The translations under genes and the position numbers were made by a program. From Variovorax sp. UMC13 (GTDB taxonomy: Bacteria > Pseudomonadota > Gammaproteobacteria > Burkholderiales > Burkholderiaceae_C), in NCBI RefSeq assembly GCF_014170375.1, contig NZ_LZZW01000007.1, forward strand, positions 62,001-126,000: DNA of 64,000 nucleotides. The letters are read 5' to 3'. Below, one piece after another: positions 46,501 through 56,872 of the stretch; position 1 is the first letter of the stretch, and each line of letters starts with the position of its first letter. A model generated the notes under the pieces. It searched no databases and was not told the DNA's origin. It saw nothing but the letters and a program-made list of their open reading frames with translations.

Positions 46501-47256
46501 ATGTCGACGACCATGCGCGAAATGCTGGAAGCCGGTGTCCATTTCGGTCACCAAACCCGTTTCTGGAACCCCAAGATGGCACCGTTCATCTTCGGCCATC
46601 GCAACAAGATCCACATCATCAACCTGGAAAAGTCGCTGCCGATGTTCCAGGACGCGGCCAAGTACGCGAAGCAGCTCACCGCCAACCGCGGCACGATCCT
46701 GATGGTCGGCACCAAGCGCCAGGCCCGTGAAATCGTCGCGGCCGAAGCGCAACGTGCCGGCGTGCCCTACGTCGACACCCGCTGGCTCGGCGGCATGCTG
46801 ACCAACTTCAAGACCGTCAAGACCTCGATCAAGCGTCTGAAGGACATGAAGGCCCAGCAGGAAGCCGGCCTCGACAGCCTGAGCAAGAAGGAGCAGCTGA
46901 CGTTCTCGCGTGAGATCGCCAAGCTCGAGAAGGACATCGGCGGCATCCAGGACATGACCGCGCTGCCCGACGCCATCTTCGTGATCGACGTGGGCTTCCA
47001 CAAGATCGCCGTCGCCGAAGCCAAGAAGCTGGGCATCCCGCTGATCGGCGTGGTCGACTCGAACCACTCGCCTGAAGGCATCGACTACGTGATCCCGGGC
47101 AACGACGACTCGTCGAAGGCCGTGACGCTGTACGCACGCGGCATCGCCGACGCGATCCTCGAAGGCCGCAACAACGCCGCCAACGACGTCGTCAAGGCCG
47201 TGGCCGAAGGCGGCAGCGACGAGTTCGTGGAAGTCGAAGAAGGCGCGTCCGCCTGA
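46501..47256 (+). CDS. rpsB: 30S ribosomal protein S2
   Basis: A 251-residue S2 protein. [86 protein letters not shown] are textbook S2. The acidic end ([12 protein letters not shown]) is common in betaproteobacteria. A hairpin-T terminator at 47281-47305 separates it from tsf, so the ratio of S2 to EF-Ts is likely set by partial read-through. Confidence 0.98.
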   Translation: MSTTMREMLEAGVHFGHQTRFWNPKMAPFIFGHRNKIHIINLEKSLPMFQDAAKYAKQLTANRGTILMVGTKRQAREIVAAEAQRAGVPYVDTRWLGGMLTNFKTVKTSIKRLKDMKAQQEAGLDSLSKKEQLTFSREIAKLEKDIGGIQDMTALPDAIFVIDVGFHKIAVAEAKKLGIPLIGVVDSNHSPEGIDYVIPGNDDSSKAVTLYARGIADAILEGRNNAANDVVKAVAEGGSDEFVEVEEGASA

Positions 47257-47280
47257 TCGCGGTCTTCGCGAGCCTTGAAG

Positions 47281-47305
47281 AAGGGGCTTTGTGGCCCCTT
47301 TTTTT
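47281..47305 (+). terminator. rpsB-tsf intergenic terminator/attenuator
   Basis: Stem AAGGGGC (47281-47287) with GCCCCTT (47294-47300), six-base loop, and a run of seven T (47299-47305). The next gene of the same operon starts 31 bases later, so termination is presumably incomplete. Confidence 0.85.
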
Positions 47306-47336
47306 GATCTGATTTTTTGAATACGGAGAACGAATA

Positions 47337-48260
47337 ATGGCTGCTATCACCGCAAGCATGGTCGGCGAACTGCGCGCGAAGACCGACGCGCCCATGATGG
47401 AATGCAAGAAGGCTTTGACCGAAGCCGAAGGCAACATGGAAAAGGCTGAAGAGCTGCTGCGCATCAAGCTCGGCAACAAGGCCGGCAAGGCATCGGGTCG
47501 CATCACCGCCGAAGGCGTGGTCACGGCCTTCGTCGACGGCGAAGCCGGCGGCATGATCGAGATCAACTGCGAAACCGACTTCGTCACCAAGAACGACAGC
47601 TTCCTGGCCCTGGCCAACGCGGCTGCCATGCTGGTCGCCAAGAACAACCCGGCCGACATCGCGGCACTGGGCGCGCTGGCTTACGAGCAGGACGGCTTCG
47701 GCCCCACGCTGGAAGATGTTCGCAAGGGCCTGATCGGCAAGATCGGCGAGAACATGAGCTTCCGCCGCTTCAAGCGTTTCGGCGGCAACGGCAAGCTGGC
47801 CTCGTACCTGCACGGCACCCGCATCGGCGTGATGGTCGAGTTCGACGGTGACGACGCGGCTGCCAAGGACGTCGCGATGCACATCGCCGCGATGAAGCCG
47901 GTTGCCATCCAGGCCTCGGACGTGCCTGCCGACCTGATCGAAAAAGAGCGCGCAGTTGCCGCCGGCAAGGCCGAGGAAGACCGCAAGACGGCCGAAGCCG
48001 AAGGCAAGAAGCCGCAGCCGGCCGACATCGTCGCCAAGCGCATCGAAGGCGGTGTGCAGAAGTACCTCAAGGAAGTCTCGCTGCACAACCAGCCCTTCGT
48101 GAAGAACGACAAGCAGACCGTCGAAGCCATGCTCAAGGCCGTCAACACCTCGATCAAGGGCTTCACGCTCTACGTGGTCGGTGAAGGCATCGAGAAGAAG
48201 GTCGACGACTTCGCGGCCGAAGTCGCCGCGCAAGTGGCTGCGGCCAAGGCTGCCGCCTAA
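47337..48260 (+). CDS. tsf: elongation factor Ts
   Basis: Guanine-nucleotide exchange factor for EF-Tu, 307 residues. The N-terminal UBA-like domain has [25 protein letters not shown]; the core includes [13 protein letters not shown] and the C-terminal module ([20 protein letters not shown]). Its ribosome site is TACGGAGAACG. After the stop, 142 bases with one GC-rich hairpin (arms ACGCGCGC and GCGCGCGT) precede pyrH, with no T-run. Confidence 0.98.
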   Translation: MAAITASMVGELRAKTDAPMMECKKALTEAEGNMEKAEELLRIKLGNKAGKASGRITAEGVVTAFVDGEAGGMIEINCETDFVTKNDSFLALANAAAMLVAKNNPADIAALGALAYEQDGFGPTLEDVRKGLIGKIGENMSFRRFKRFGGNGKLASYLHGTRIGVMVEFDGDDAAAKDVAMHIAAMKPVAIQASDVPADLIEKERAVAAGKAEEDRKTAEAEGKKPQPADIVAKRIEGGVQKYLKEVSLHNQPFVKNDKQTVEAMLKAVNTSIKGFTLYVVGEGIEKKVDDFAAEVAAQVAAAKAAA

Positions 48261-48402
48261 GCTGGCGCCCCACGGCACGCGCGCATTTCGTGGCGCGCGT
48301 GTCGACCCCTCACGGGGACATCACCAGCGGGCCGGCCGACCGGTTCCGCGGTGTCTCACGATCTGATTAAACTCGCCCCCGCCAACCCAAAGGAAAACGC
48401 CC

Positions 48403-49125
48403 ATGACCAACGCCCGCCCAGCCCACAAGCGCATCTTGCTGAAGCTGTCGGGTGAGGCGCTGATGGGCGACGACGCCTTCGGCATCAACCGCGCGACCAT
48501 CGTGCGCATGGTCGGCGAGATCGCCGATGTCGTGAACATGGGCGTCGAGGTGGCGGTGGTGATCGGCGGCGGCAACATTTTCCGCGGCGTCGCCGGCGGC
48601 TCGGTCGGAATGGACCGCGCCACCGCCGACTACATGGGCATGCTGGCGACCGTCATGAACGCGCTGGCACTGGCCGATGCGATGGACAAGCAGGGCCTGA
48701 TCGCCCGCGTGATGTCGGCCATCGCCATCGAGCAGGTGGTCGAGCCCTACGTCCGCCCCAAGGCCTTGCAGTACCTCGAAGAGGGCAAGGTCGTGATCTT
48801 CGCGGCCGGCACCGGCAACCCCTTCTTCACCACCGACACGGCCGCCGCGCTGCGCGGTGCGGAAATCGGCGCCGAGCTGGTGCTCAAGGCGACCAAGGTC
48901 GACGGCGTCTACAGCGCCGACCCGAAGCTGGTGCCCGACGCGACGCGTTATGCCTCGTTGACCTTCGACGAGGCCATCGGAAAGAATCTCGGCATCATGG
49001 ACGCCACGGCCTTCGCGCTGTGCCGCGACCAGAAGCTGCCGATCAAGGTGTTCTCGATCTTCAAGAACGGCGCGCTCAAGCGCGTCGTCATGGGTGAGGA
49101 CGAAGGCACCTTGGTGCACGCCTGA
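48403..49125 (+). CDS. pyrH: UMP kinase
   Basis: Hexameric bacterial UMP kinase of the amino-acid-kinase fold, 240 residues, feeding UDP/UTP and CTP synthesis. [70 protein letters not shown] and the final GTLVHA are all canonical. It follows tsf and precedes frr with 11 bases between genes, as in most bacteria; a TAAACT -10-like hexamer (48368-48373) may give it an internal promoter. Confidence 0.98.
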   Translation: MTNARPAHKRILLKLSGEALMGDDAFGINRATIVRMVGEIADVVNMGVEVAVVIGGGNIFRGVAGGSVGMDRATADYMGMLATVMNALALADAMDKQGLIARVMSAIAIEQVVEPYVRPKALQYLEEGKVVIFAAGTGNPFFTTDTAAALRGAEIGAELVLKATKVDGVYSADPKLVPDATRYASLTFDEAIGKNLGIMDATAFALCRDQKLPIKVFSIFKNGALKRVVMGEDEGTLVHA

Positions 49126-49136
49126 GGAGCAAAGAA

Positions 49137-49697
49137 ATGACCATTGCAGACATTCGCAGCGCAACCGACGCGAAGATGAACCAGTCGATCGCTGCGTTCC
49201 AGAACAACCTCACCAAGATCCGCACCGGCCGCGCCAACTCGGCCCTGCTCGATTCGATCCACGTCGACTACTACGGCTCGCAGGTGCCGCTGAGCCAGGT
49301 GGCGAACGTGTCGGTGCTCGATTCCCGCACCATCAGCGTCCAGCCCTGGGAAAAGGGCATGGGCGCCAAGATCGAGAAGGCCATCCGCGAGAGCGACCTG
49401 GGCCTGAACCCCGCCTCGATGGGCGACCTGATCCGCGTGCCGCTGCCCGCCATGAGCGAAGAGCGCCGCAAGGAAATGACCAAGCTGGTGCGCAACGAAG
49501 GCGAGAGCGCCAAGATCGCGACGCGCAACCTGCGCCGCGACGCGAACGAGTCGGTCAAGAAGCTGGTCAAGGACAAGCTGGCTTCCGAAGACGACCAGAA
49601 GCGCGCGGAAGCCGACATCCAGAAGGTCACCGACCGGCACATCGCCGAGATCGATCGGCTGATCGCGGCGAAGGAAGCCGAGATCATGGCGGTCTGA
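49137..49697 (+). CDS. frr: ribosome recycling factor
   Basis: Splits post-termination ribosomes with EF-G. The 186 residues match the family: [21 protein letters not shown] near the N-terminus, [44 protein letters not shown], and the long C-terminal helix. Stop and uppS start overlap in TGATG. Confidence 0.98.
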   Translation: MTIADIRSATDAKMNQSIAAFQNNLTKIRTGRANSALLDSIHVDYYGSQVPLSQVANVSVLDSRTISVQPWEKGMGAKIEKAIRESDLGLNPASMGDLIRVPLPAMSEERRKEMTKLVRNEGESAKIATRNLRRDANESVKKLVKDKLASEDDQKRAEADIQKVTDRHIAEIDRLIAAKEAEIMAV

Positions 49698-50431
49698 TGA
49701 GCAGCAAGCCCACCGGGGTGCCGCACCACATTGCCATCGTGATGGATGGCAATGGCCGTTGGGCGACGCGACGCTTCCTGCCGCGCGTGGCGGGCCACAA
49801 GCAGGGCGTCGAGTCATTGCGGCGTTGCGTCAAGGCCTGTGTCGACCGCGGCGTGGGCGTGCTCACCGTCTTCGCCTTCTCCTCCGAGAACTGGAACCGT
49901 CCGGTCGAAGAGGTGACCGGCTTGATGGAGCTGATGGTCGGCGCGCTGGGCCGCGAGGTCCCCAAGCTGCGCGCCGATGGCGTGCAGCTGCATTTCGTGG
50001 GCGAACGCGGCGGCCTGTCCGAGAAGATGGTGGCCAGCCTGGTGCAGGCCGAGGCCTCGACGGCTCTCAACACCCGGATGGTGCTCAACATCTGCTTCAA
50101 CTACGGCGGCCGCTGGGACATCGCGCGCGCCGCGGCCCAACTGGCGCTGCGCGGCGAACCCCTGACCGAGGCGAGCCTGGACCGCGCGATGGCGCTGGCC
50201 CACGTGCCCGACCCCGATCTGTTCATCCGCACCGGCGGCGAGCAGCGGCTGTCGAATTTCCTGCTCTGGCAGAGCGCCTACGCCGAGCTGTTCTTCAGCG
50301 ACAAGCTGTGGCCCGAATTCGACGAGGCCGCGCTCGACGAGGCCATCGGCGTTTTCCAGACCCGCGAGCGCCGCTTCGGCAAGACCTCGGCCCAACTGAA
50401 CGCAGGGCTGCACGAGCGGCAAACCGCCTGA
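49697..50431 (+). CDS. uppS: undecaprenyl diphosphate synthase (cis-prenyltransferase)
   Basis: Makes the C55 lipid carrier for peptidoglycan and O-antigen from FPP and IPP. 244 residues. IAIVMDGNGRWA holds catalytic Asp17; AFSSENWNRP, CFNYGGRWDIARA and DLFIRTGGEQRLSNFLLWQSAYAELFF are diagnostic. Coupled by one-base overlaps to frr upstream and cdsA downstream. dxr two genes later and ispD/ispF at 26-27 kb supply its precursors. Confidence 0.97.
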   Translation: MSSKPTGVPHHIAIVMDGNGRWATRRFLPRVAGHKQGVESLRRCVKACVDRGVGVLTVFAFSSENWNRPVEEVTGLMELMVGALGREVPKLRADGVQLHFVGERGGLSEKMVASLVQAEASTALNTRMVLNICFNYGGRWDIARAAAQLALRGEPLTEASLDRAMALAHVPDPDLFIRTGGEQRLSNFLLWQSAYAELFFSDKLWPEFDEAALDEAIGVFQTRERRFGKTSAQLNAGLHERQTA

Positions 50432-51282
50432 TGCTCAAGCAACGCATTCTCACGGCGCTGGTCCTGCTGGCCATCCTGCTGCCGGCGATGTTCTACCCGT
50501 CGCACGTGCCCTTCGCCTGCGTGATGCTGGTGATGATCGGCGCCGCGGCCTGGGAGTGGGGCCGTCTCAACGGCTACGGCCCGCGCACGTCGGTCTTCCT
50601 GGGCCTCGAGATGGTCCTGCTGTGCGCCCTGTCGTGGTGGCTGGGCCTGCTCGAGCAGCGCCTGCTGGGTGTCTGGCTGGTGGCGGGCGCGGCCTGGGTG
50701 CTGGGCGGCGCGGCGCTGCTCTACGGCGCGGTGCCGGGCTGGCCGCGCATCCCGCGTGCCGTGCGGCTGCTCGGCGGCCTGCTGGCCCTGTGGGTGGCCT
50801 GGCTCGCGGCGGTGCAGGCGCGCCTCTGGGGCATCAATTTCCTGCTGTCACTGCTGGTCCTGGTCTGGGTGGCGGACGTGTTCGCCTATTTCGCCGGCCG
50901 CGCCTTCGGGCTGCGCTTCACGCGCAACAAGCTGGCGCCCTCCATCAGCCCCGGCAAGAGCTGGGAAGGTGTGTGGGGCGGCATGATCGGCGTCCTGGTG
51001 CTGGCCCTGGCCTGGGTCTGGGCCGACGCATCGCTGCAGGCGACGGTGCCGAGCCTGTACAGCCGCCTCGCCGCGCACGGTGTCTGGATGCTGCTGCTGG
51101 GGGCGGTGTTCCTGGCCGCGATGAGCGTGGTCGGGGACCTGGTCGAGTCGCTGGTGAAGCGCAGCGCCGGCGCCAAGGACAGCAGCAACCTGCTGCCTGG
51201 TCATGGTGGCGTGCTCGATCGCATCGATGCGCTGCTGCCGACGCTGCCGATCGCCATGATGCTGGCGTCGCTGTGGTCCTGA
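50431..51282 (+). CDS. cdsA: phosphatidate cytidylyltransferase
   Basis: Integral membrane enzyme making CDP-diacylglycerol for phospholipid synthesis. 283 residues, about eight hydrophobic helices; the C-terminal signature SLVKRSAGAKDSSNLLPGHG with the metal-binding Asp, followed by GVLDRIDALL, is intact. WVADVFAYFAGRAFG and SPGKSWEG also match. Its ATG overlaps the uppS stop and its stop overlaps the dxr ATG. Confidence 0.96.
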   Translation: MLKQRILTALVLLAILLPAMFYPSHVPFACVMLVMIGAAAWEWGRLNGYGPRTSVFLGLEMVLLCALSWWLGLLEQRLLGVWLVAGAAWVLGGAALLYGAVPGWPRIPRAVRLLGGLLALWVAWLAAVQARLWGINFLLSLLVLVWVADVFAYFAGRAFGLRFTRNKLAPSISPGKSWEGVWGGMIGVLVLALAWVWADASLQATVPSLYSRLAAHGVWMLLLGAVFLAAMSVVGDLVESLVKRSAGAKDSSNLLPGHGGVLDRIDALLPTLPIAMMLASLWS

Positions 51283-52463
51283 TGCGGCGCCAGCGCGTCA
51301 CGGTGCTGGGCTCGACCGGGTCGGTCGGCGTGAGCACGCTCGATGTCATCGCGCGGCATCCTGAACAATTCGAGGTCTTCGCCCTGTCGGCGGCCACCAA
51401 GGTCGAGGACATGCTCGCGCAGTGCGCGCGCTTCCAGCCGCGCTTTGCGGTCATGGCGAGCCCCGCGCACGCCCGGCAGTTGGCCGATCGGCTGCAGGCC
51501 CAGGGCCTGAAGACCGAAGTGCTGATGGGTGCCGATGCGCTCGAGGTCATCGCTTCGCATGCCGAGGTCGACAGCGTGATGGCGGCCATCGTGGGCGCGG
51601 CGGGCCTGGGCCCGTGCCTCGCGGCGGCGCGGGCCGGCAAGCGGCTCATGCTCGCCAACAAGGAAGCGCTGGTCGTCGGCGGCGAGCTGTTCCTGCAGGC
51701 GGTGCGCGAGGGCGGTGCCCGGCTGCTGCCCGTGGACAGCGAGCATTCGGCGATTTTCCAGTCGCTGCCCGAAGACCCGGCCACCTGGCCGCGGCGCATC
51801 GAGAAGATCATCCTCACGGCCTCGGGCGGCCCGTTCCGCACTCGTGCGGCCGGCACGCTGCAGGACGTCACGCCCGAGCAGGCCTGCGCCCATCCCAACT
51901 GGAGCATGGGGCGCAAGATATCGGTCGACTCGGCCACCATGATGAACAAGGCGCTCGAGGTGATCGAGGCGCGCTACCTGTTCGACGTGACGCCCGAGCA
52001 GATCGAGGTGGTGATCCATCCGCAGAGCGTGATCCATTCGATGGTGCAGTTCACCGACGGCTCGGTGATCGCGCAGCTCGGCACGCCGGACATGCGGGTG
52101 CCGATCGCGGTCGGCCTGTCGTGGCCCGAGCGCATCGAGAGTGGCGCCGCCCGGCTGGACTTCCGGCAGATGGCGGCCATGACTTTCGAGGTGCCGGATG
52201 CGGCCCTGTTCCCGGGCCTGGCGCTGGCCTGGCATGCGCTGCGCGCGGTGCCCGGCACCACCGCCGTGCTGAACGCGGCCAATGAGATCGCGGTCGAGGC
52301 CTTTCTCGAGCGCCGCCTGCGCTTCGACCGCATTCATGCGGTCAACACGGAAACTTTGGCCGCGTTGCGGCCCTCGAAGCCTGCATCACTGGACGACCTG
52401 CTCGCGCTCGATGCCGAGGCCCGTTCGGTGGCCCAGGCAGCGGTGCGTCGCTTCGCCGGCTGA
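51282..52463 (+). CDS. dxr: 1-deoxy-D-xylulose 5-phosphate reductoisomerase
   Basis: First committed enzyme of the MEP pathway, NADPH-dependent. 393 residues: N-terminal GSTGSVGVSTLDVI nucleotide fold, LANKEALVVGG, PVDSEHSAIFQSL with metal-binding acids, TASGGPFRTRAAGTLQDVTPEQAC, PNWSMGRKISVDSATMMNKALEVIEA, and IHPQSVIHSMVQFTDGS. One-base overlap with cdsA; rseP follows after 36 bases with an AGGGAGTT ribosome site. Confidence 0.97.
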   Translation: MRRQRVTVLGSTGSVGVSTLDVIARHPEQFEVFALSAATKVEDMLAQCARFQPRFAVMASPAHARQLADRLQAQGLKTEVLMGADALEVIASHAEVDSVMAAIVGAAGLGPCLAAARAGKRLMLANKEALVVGGELFLQAVREGGARLLPVDSEHSAIFQSLPEDPATWPRRIEKIILTASGGPFRTRAAGTLQDVTPEQACAHPNWSMGRKISVDSATMMNKALEVIEARYLFDVTPEQIEVVIHPQSVIHSMVQFTDGSVIAQLGTPDMRVPIAVGLSWPERIESGAARLDFRQMAAMTFEVPDAALFPGLALAWHALRAVPGTTAVLNAANEIAVEAFLERRLRFDRIHAVNTETLAALRPSKPASLDDLLALDAEARSVAQAAVRRFAG

Positions 52464-52499
52464 CGCTTCCTTCTTGCCATTCCCTCAGGGAGTTCCTCG

Positions 52500-53879
52500 A
52501 TGCTCACTGTTCTTGCCTTCATCGTTGCGCTCGGGGTGCTGATTGCCGTGCATGAGTACGGGCACTACCGCGTGGCCGTGGCCTGCGGCGTCAAGGTGCT
52601 GCGTTTCTCGGTCGGCTTCGGCCATTCGCTCTACCGCTGGAAGCCGCGCAAGCAGCGGCCGGGGCAGGACACGGAATTCGTCCTCGGCGCCTTTCCCCTG
52701 GGCGGCTACGTCAAGATGCTCGACGAGCGCGAAGGCCCGGTGCCCCCTGAAGAGCGGCACCTGGCCTTCAACACGCAGCCCCTGCGTTCGCGCGTGGCCA
52801 TCGTGGCCGCCGGGCCGATCGCCAACCTGCTGCTGGCCGCGCTGCTCTACACCGCGGTCAACTGGATCGGGGTCCAGGAGCCCGAAGCCGTGCTGGGCCG
52901 GCCGGTGGCCGCCTCGCTGGCCGAACAGGCCGGATTGCGCGGTGGCGAGCGCATCGTGCGCGCGGGCTTCGCCGGCGCGTTGGAGCCGGTGCAGTCCTTC
53001 GAGGACCTGCGCTGGCGCATGACGCGCGGCGCCCTCGACGGCCGCGACCTCACGCTGGAGATCGCGGGGCAGGGCGCGCAAGCCGCCCGCACCGTGGTGC
53101 TGCCGCTCAGCCGCATCGAGGCCAAGGATGCCGATGCGCAGATGTTCCGCAAGATCGGCGTGATCTCTCCGCTGACGCGGCCCGAGATCGGCGAACTGGT
53201 GGCCGGCGGCGCCGGCGCCCGCGCGGGCCTGCAGCAGGGCGACCTGGTGCGCGCGGTGGGCGCCACCGCGGTGGTCGACGGCCAGCAGCTGCGCGAACTG
53301 ATCCGGGCCTCGGTCGACGGCGGATCGCCGCGCACCCAGACCTGGCAACTGGTGCGCGGCGGCCGCGACATCAGCCTCGAGGTCACGCCCGAGGTGCGCG
53401 ACGAAGGCCCGGCCAAGGTCGGCCGCATCGCGGCCTACGTGGGCGCGCCGCCGGCCATGCTGACCGTGCGTCAGGGTCCTGTCGATGGCGTCTGGCGTGG
53501 CGTGGTGCGGACCTGGGAGGTCTCGGCGCTCACGGTGCGCATGATGGGCAAGATGCTGATCGGCGAGGCCTCGCTCAAGAACCTCAGCGGCCCGCTCACG
53601 ATCGCCGACTACGCGGGCAAATCCGCGAGCCTCGGCTTCACCCAGTACCTGGTGTTTCTCGCGCTGATCAGCGTGAGCCTGGGGGTGCTCAATCTGATGC
53701 CGCTGCCGGTCCTCGATGGCGGGCACCTGATGTATTATCTTTGGGAGGGCCTGACCGGTAAAAGCGTCTCCGATGCATGGATGGAACGGTTTCAGCGCGG
53801 CGGCGTCGCCCTGCTGCTGGTGATGATGTCCATCGCATTGTTCAACGACGTCAACCGACTCTTCGGGCTCTTTGGTTAA
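52500..53879 (+). CDS. rseP: site-2 protease RseP
   Basis: Intramembrane zinc metalloprotease that cleaves anti-sigma factor RseA and signal-peptide remnants in the envelope stress response. 459 residues. The zinc motif HEYGH lies in the first helix (His18, Glu19, His22); the third ligand is in the late NLMPLPVLDGGHLMYY helix. Two PDZ domains lie between (about residues 110-200 and 205-290, the second with GARAGLQQGDLVRAVGATAV). Adjacent to bamA, whose folding state feeds this pathway. Confidence 0.95.
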   Translation: MLTVLAFIVALGVLIAVHEYGHYRVAVACGVKVLRFSVGFGHSLYRWKPRKQRPGQDTEFVLGAFPLGGYVKMLDEREGPVPPEERHLAFNTQPLRSRVAIVAAGPIANLLLAALLYTAVNWIGVQEPEAVLGRPVAASLAEQAGLRGGERIVRAGFAGALEPVQSFEDLRWRMTRGALDGRDLTLEIAGQGAQAARTVVLPLSRIEAKDADAQMFRKIGVISPLTRPEIGELVAGGAGARAGLQQGDLVRAVGATAVVDGQQLRELIRASVDGGSPRTQTWQLVRGGRDISLEVTPEVRDEGPAKVGRIAAYVGAPPAMLTVRQGPVDGVWRGVVRTWEVSALTVRMMGKMLIGEASLKNLSGPLTIADYAGKSASLGFTQYLVFLALISVSLGVLNLMPLPVLDGGHLMYYLWEGLTGKSVSDAWMERFQRGGVALLLVMMSIALFNDVNRLFGLFG

Positions 53880-53918
53880 CACTCCTTGCCGGCCCTTCAT
53901 GCGCCGTCCACTTCATAC

Positions 53919-56315
53919 ATGAACAAAACAATCAGTCGCTTCCGTCTGCGTAGCGTGGCCGCGGTCATCGTCAGCACGCTCGCCGCCACCGCCGCCTGGG
54001 CCGTCGAGCCCTTCACGGTGCGCGACATCCGCGTGGAGGGGCTGCAACGCGTCGAGCCGGGGACCATCTTCGCCTCGATGCCGCTGCGCGTGGGCGACAC
54101 CTACAGCGACGAACGCGGCTCGGCCACGATCCGCGCGCTGTTCGAGCTGGGCTTGTTCAAGGACGTGCGGCTCGACGTCAGCGGCAACGTGCTGGTGGTG
54201 ATCGTGGAGGAGCGCCCGACCGTGGCCGACGTGGACTTCGTCGGCACCAAGGAATTCGACAAGGCGGCGCTGCAGAAGGCGCTGCGCGAAGTGGGCCTGG
54301 CCGACGGCCGCCCCTACGACAAGGCCCTGACCGACCGCGCCGAGCAGGAGCTCAAGCGCCAGTACGTGAGCCGTAGCCTCTACAACGCCGAGGTCGTGAC
54401 GACCGTCACGCCGATCGAGCGCAACCGCGTGAACCTGACCTTCACCGTGACCGAAGGCGAGCCGGCGCGCATCCGCGAAGTGCGGGTGGTCGGCAACAAG
54501 GCCTTCAGCGAATCGACGCTGCTGAGCCTGTTCGACCAGGACAGCGGCGGCTACCTGAGCTGGTACACCAAGTCCAACCAGTACTCGCGCGCCAAGCTCA
54601 ACGCCGACCTGGAGACCTTGCGCTCCTACTACCTCACGCGCGGCTACCTCGAGTTCCGCATCGATTCGACGCAGGTCGCGATCTCGCCCGACCGCTCGGA
54701 CCTGACGGTGACGGTGAACGTGACCGAAGGCGAGAAGTTCGTGGTGGCCGGCGTGAAGCTCGACGGCAACTACCTCGGTCGCGAAGAGGAGTTCAAGTCG
54801 CTGGTGACCATCAAGCCGGGGCAGCCCTACAACGGCGAGCAGCTGACGGACACGACCAAGGCCTTCACCGACTACTTCGGCACCTTCGGCTACGCCTTCG
54901 CGCGCGTCGAGGCGCAGCCGGAGATCGACCGCACCAACAACCGCGTGACGTTGACCTTGAAGGCCGAGCCCTCGCGGCGCGTGTATGTGCGCCGCGTGAG
55001 CATCGGTGGCAACAACCGCACGCGCGACGAAGTGATCCGGCGCGAGTTCCGCCAGTACGAGGCGTCCTGGTACGACGGCGACAAGATCAAGCTGTCGCGC
55101 GACCGGGTCGACCGCCTGGGCTTCTTCACCGACGTGAACGTCGAGACACAGGAAGTGGCGGGCTCGCCCGACCAGGTCGACCTGACGGTCATCGTGGCGG
55201 AAAAGCCCACCGGTTCGCTGCAGCTGGGCGCCGGCTTCTCGAGCGCGGAAAAGGTGTCGTTCACCTTCGGCATCACGCAGGAGAACGTGTTCGGCTCGGG
55301 CAACTTCCTGGGCCTGCAGGTCAACACCAGCAAGTACTACCGCACGATCTCGGTGACCGCCACCGATCCGTACTTCACCAGCGACGGCATCTCGCGCACC
55401 TTCAGCCTGTTCCATCAGACGACGCGGCCGTACTACACGGTCGACGGCGACTACTCGCTGGTCAGCGAAGGCGGCAACATCAAGTTCGGCGTGCCGTTCA
55501 GCGAAGTCGACACCATCTTCTTCGGTGCCGGCCTGGAGCGCTTCAACTTCAAGCCGGGCTCGAACGTCGCCCAGTACACGCCGCAGGCCTACCGCGACTA
55601 CTTCCAGTGCACCACCAACGCGGCCAACATCGTCAGCTGCGGCGAGGACAGCAAGTGGGGCCTGCCGCTGACCATCGGCTGGGCGCGCGACGACCGCGAC
55701 AGCGCCCTGGTGCCGACCCGTGGTCGCCTGCAGCGCGCCAACGTGGAGTGGGGCGTGGGCGGCGACCTGAAGTACATCAAGTCGAGCTACCAGTACCAGC
55801 AGTACTTCCCGCTGAGCAAGCAGTACACGCTGGCGATCAACGGCGAAGTGGGCTACGGCAAGGCGGTGGGCGACAACGTCTACCCCATCTTCAAGAACTT
55901 CTACGCCGGTGGCCTGGGCTCCATCCGCGGCTTCGAGCAGAACTCGCTGGGTCCGCGTGACGGCATCACCCAGGCGGCGCTGGGCGGCACCAAGAAGGCG
56001 ATCTTCAACGCCGAGCTGAGCACGCCGTTCCCTGGCGCCGGCAACGACCGCACGCTGCGCCTCTACGGCTTCTTCGACGCCGGCAACGTGTTCACCGAGC
56101 GCACCACGCAGAGCGATCTGCAATGGTCGTCGCAGAAGAAGCTGCGCGCCTCGGTGGGCCTGGGCATCAGCTGGATCTCGCCGCTGGGCCCCCTGCGCAT
56201 CGCCTACGCGAAGCCCGTGCGTTCCCAGAAGGAGGACGACCTGTCCGACCCGCTGCATCCCATCTACAAGGATAGAATGCAGACCATCCAATTCCAGATC
56301 GGTACCGCTTTTTAA
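53919..56315 (+). CDS. bamA: outer membrane protein assembly factor BamA
   Basis: Central component of the BAM complex that inserts beta-barrel proteins. 798 residues: signal peptide (VIVSTLAATAAWA), five POTRA domains (from FTVRDIRVEGLQRVEPG to about residue 420), then the Omp85 beta-barrel, with the conserved GSIRGFEQNSLGPRDG lid-lock loop region and a C-terminal IQFQIGTAF strand ending in Phe. ATG at 53919 is followed by basic residues as expected for the signal. The stop overlaps the skp ATG. Confidence 0.97.
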   Translation: MNKTISRFRLRSVAAVIVSTLAATAAWAVEPFTVRDIRVEGLQRVEPGTIFASMPLRVGDTYSDERGSATIRALFELGLFKDVRLDVSGNVLVVIVEERPTVADVDFVGTKEFDKAALQKALREVGLADGRPYDKALTDRAEQELKRQYVSRSLYNAEVVTTVTPIERNRVNLTFTVTEGEPARIREVRVVGNKAFSESTLLSLFDQDSGGYLSWYTKSNQYSRAKLNADLETLRSYYLTRGYLEFRIDSTQVAISPDRSDLTVTVNVTEGEKFVVAGVKLDGNYLGREEEFKSLVTIKPGQPYNGEQLTDTTKAFTDYFGTFGYAFARVEAQPEIDRTNNRVTLTLKAEPSRRVYVRRVSIGGNNRTRDEVIRREFRQYEASWYDGDKIKLSRDRVDRLGFFTDVNVETQEVAGSPDQVDLTVIVAEKPTGSLQLGAGFSSAEKVSFTFGITQENVFGSGNFLGLQVNTSKYYRTISVTATDPYFTSDGISRTFSLFHQTTRPYYTVDGDYSLVSEGGNIKFGVPFSEVDTIFFGAGLERFNFKPGSNVAQYTPQAYRDYFQCTTNAANIVSCGEDSKWGLPLTIGWARDDRDSALVPTRGRLQRANVEWGVGGDLKYIKSSYQYQQYFPLSKQYTLAINGEVGYGKAVGDNVYPIFKNFYAGGLGSIRGFEQNSLGPRDGITQAALGGTKKAIFNAELSTPFPGAGNDRTLRLYGFFDAGNVFTERTTQSDLQWSSQKKLRASVGLGISWISPLGPLRIAYAKPVRSQKEDDLSDPLHPIYKDRMQTIQFQIGTAF

Positions 56316-56860
56316 TGAACCATTCGTACCGCGCAGCCGGCGCGCTCCTGCTTCCGTTGCTGGCCCTGTTTGCCGCACCTGCGCAAGCGCAGGTACAGGA
56401 AGGTTTTCGCATCGGTTTCGTGAACCCCGACCGCGTGCTGCGCGAAGCGCAGCCTGCCAAGGCCGCGCAAGCCAAGCTCGAGGCCGAATTCCTGAAGCGC
56501 GAGCGTGATCTCGGTGCCCAGGGCGAGGCCCTGAAGGCGGCTTCGGAGAAGTTCGAGCGCGAGGCGCCGACCCTGTCCGAAAGCCAACGCGCCACGCGCC
56601 AGCGGGCGCTGGTCGACCAGGACCGCGAATTTCAGCGCAAGCGCCGCGAATTCCAGGAAGACCTGAACGCTCGCAAGAACGAAGAGCTGCAACAGGTCTA
56701 CGACCGGGCCAACCGCGTGGTGAAGCAGGTGGCGGAGGCGGAGAAATACGACGCCATCCTGCAGGAAGCCATCTACATCAACCCCAAGCACGACATCACC
56801 GAGAAGGTGATCAAGGCCCTGAACGCTGCTGCCACCGCGCCTGCCGCAGGCGCGAAGTAG
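56315..56860 (+). CDS. skp: periplasmic chaperone Skp/OmpH
   Basis: A 181-residue OmpH-family chaperone that shields unfolded outer-membrane proteins on the way to BAM. Signal peptide (LLLPLLALFAAPAQA), EGFRIGFVNPDRVLREAQPA core strand, long charged coiled-coil arms (about residues 45-125), then KYDAILQEAIYINPKHDITEKVIKALN. Overlaps bamA by one base and sits before lpxD, the usual order. Confidence 0.94.
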   Translation: MNHSYRAAGALLLPLLALFAAPAQAQVQEGFRIGFVNPDRVLREAQPAKAAQAKLEAEFLKRERDLGAQGEALKAASEKFEREAPTLSESQRATRQRALVDQDREFQRKRREFQEDLNARKNEELQQVYDRANRVVKQVAEAEKYDAILQEAIYINPKHDITEKVIKALNAAATAPAAGAK

Positions 56861-56872
56861 GCCGCATCGCGC

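Noticed and set aside
48285..48302. GC-rich hairpin between tsf and pyrH as a terminator
   Set aside because: Arms are perfect but no T-run follows, and pyrH is normally co-transcribed with tsf; left as an unassigned hairpin.
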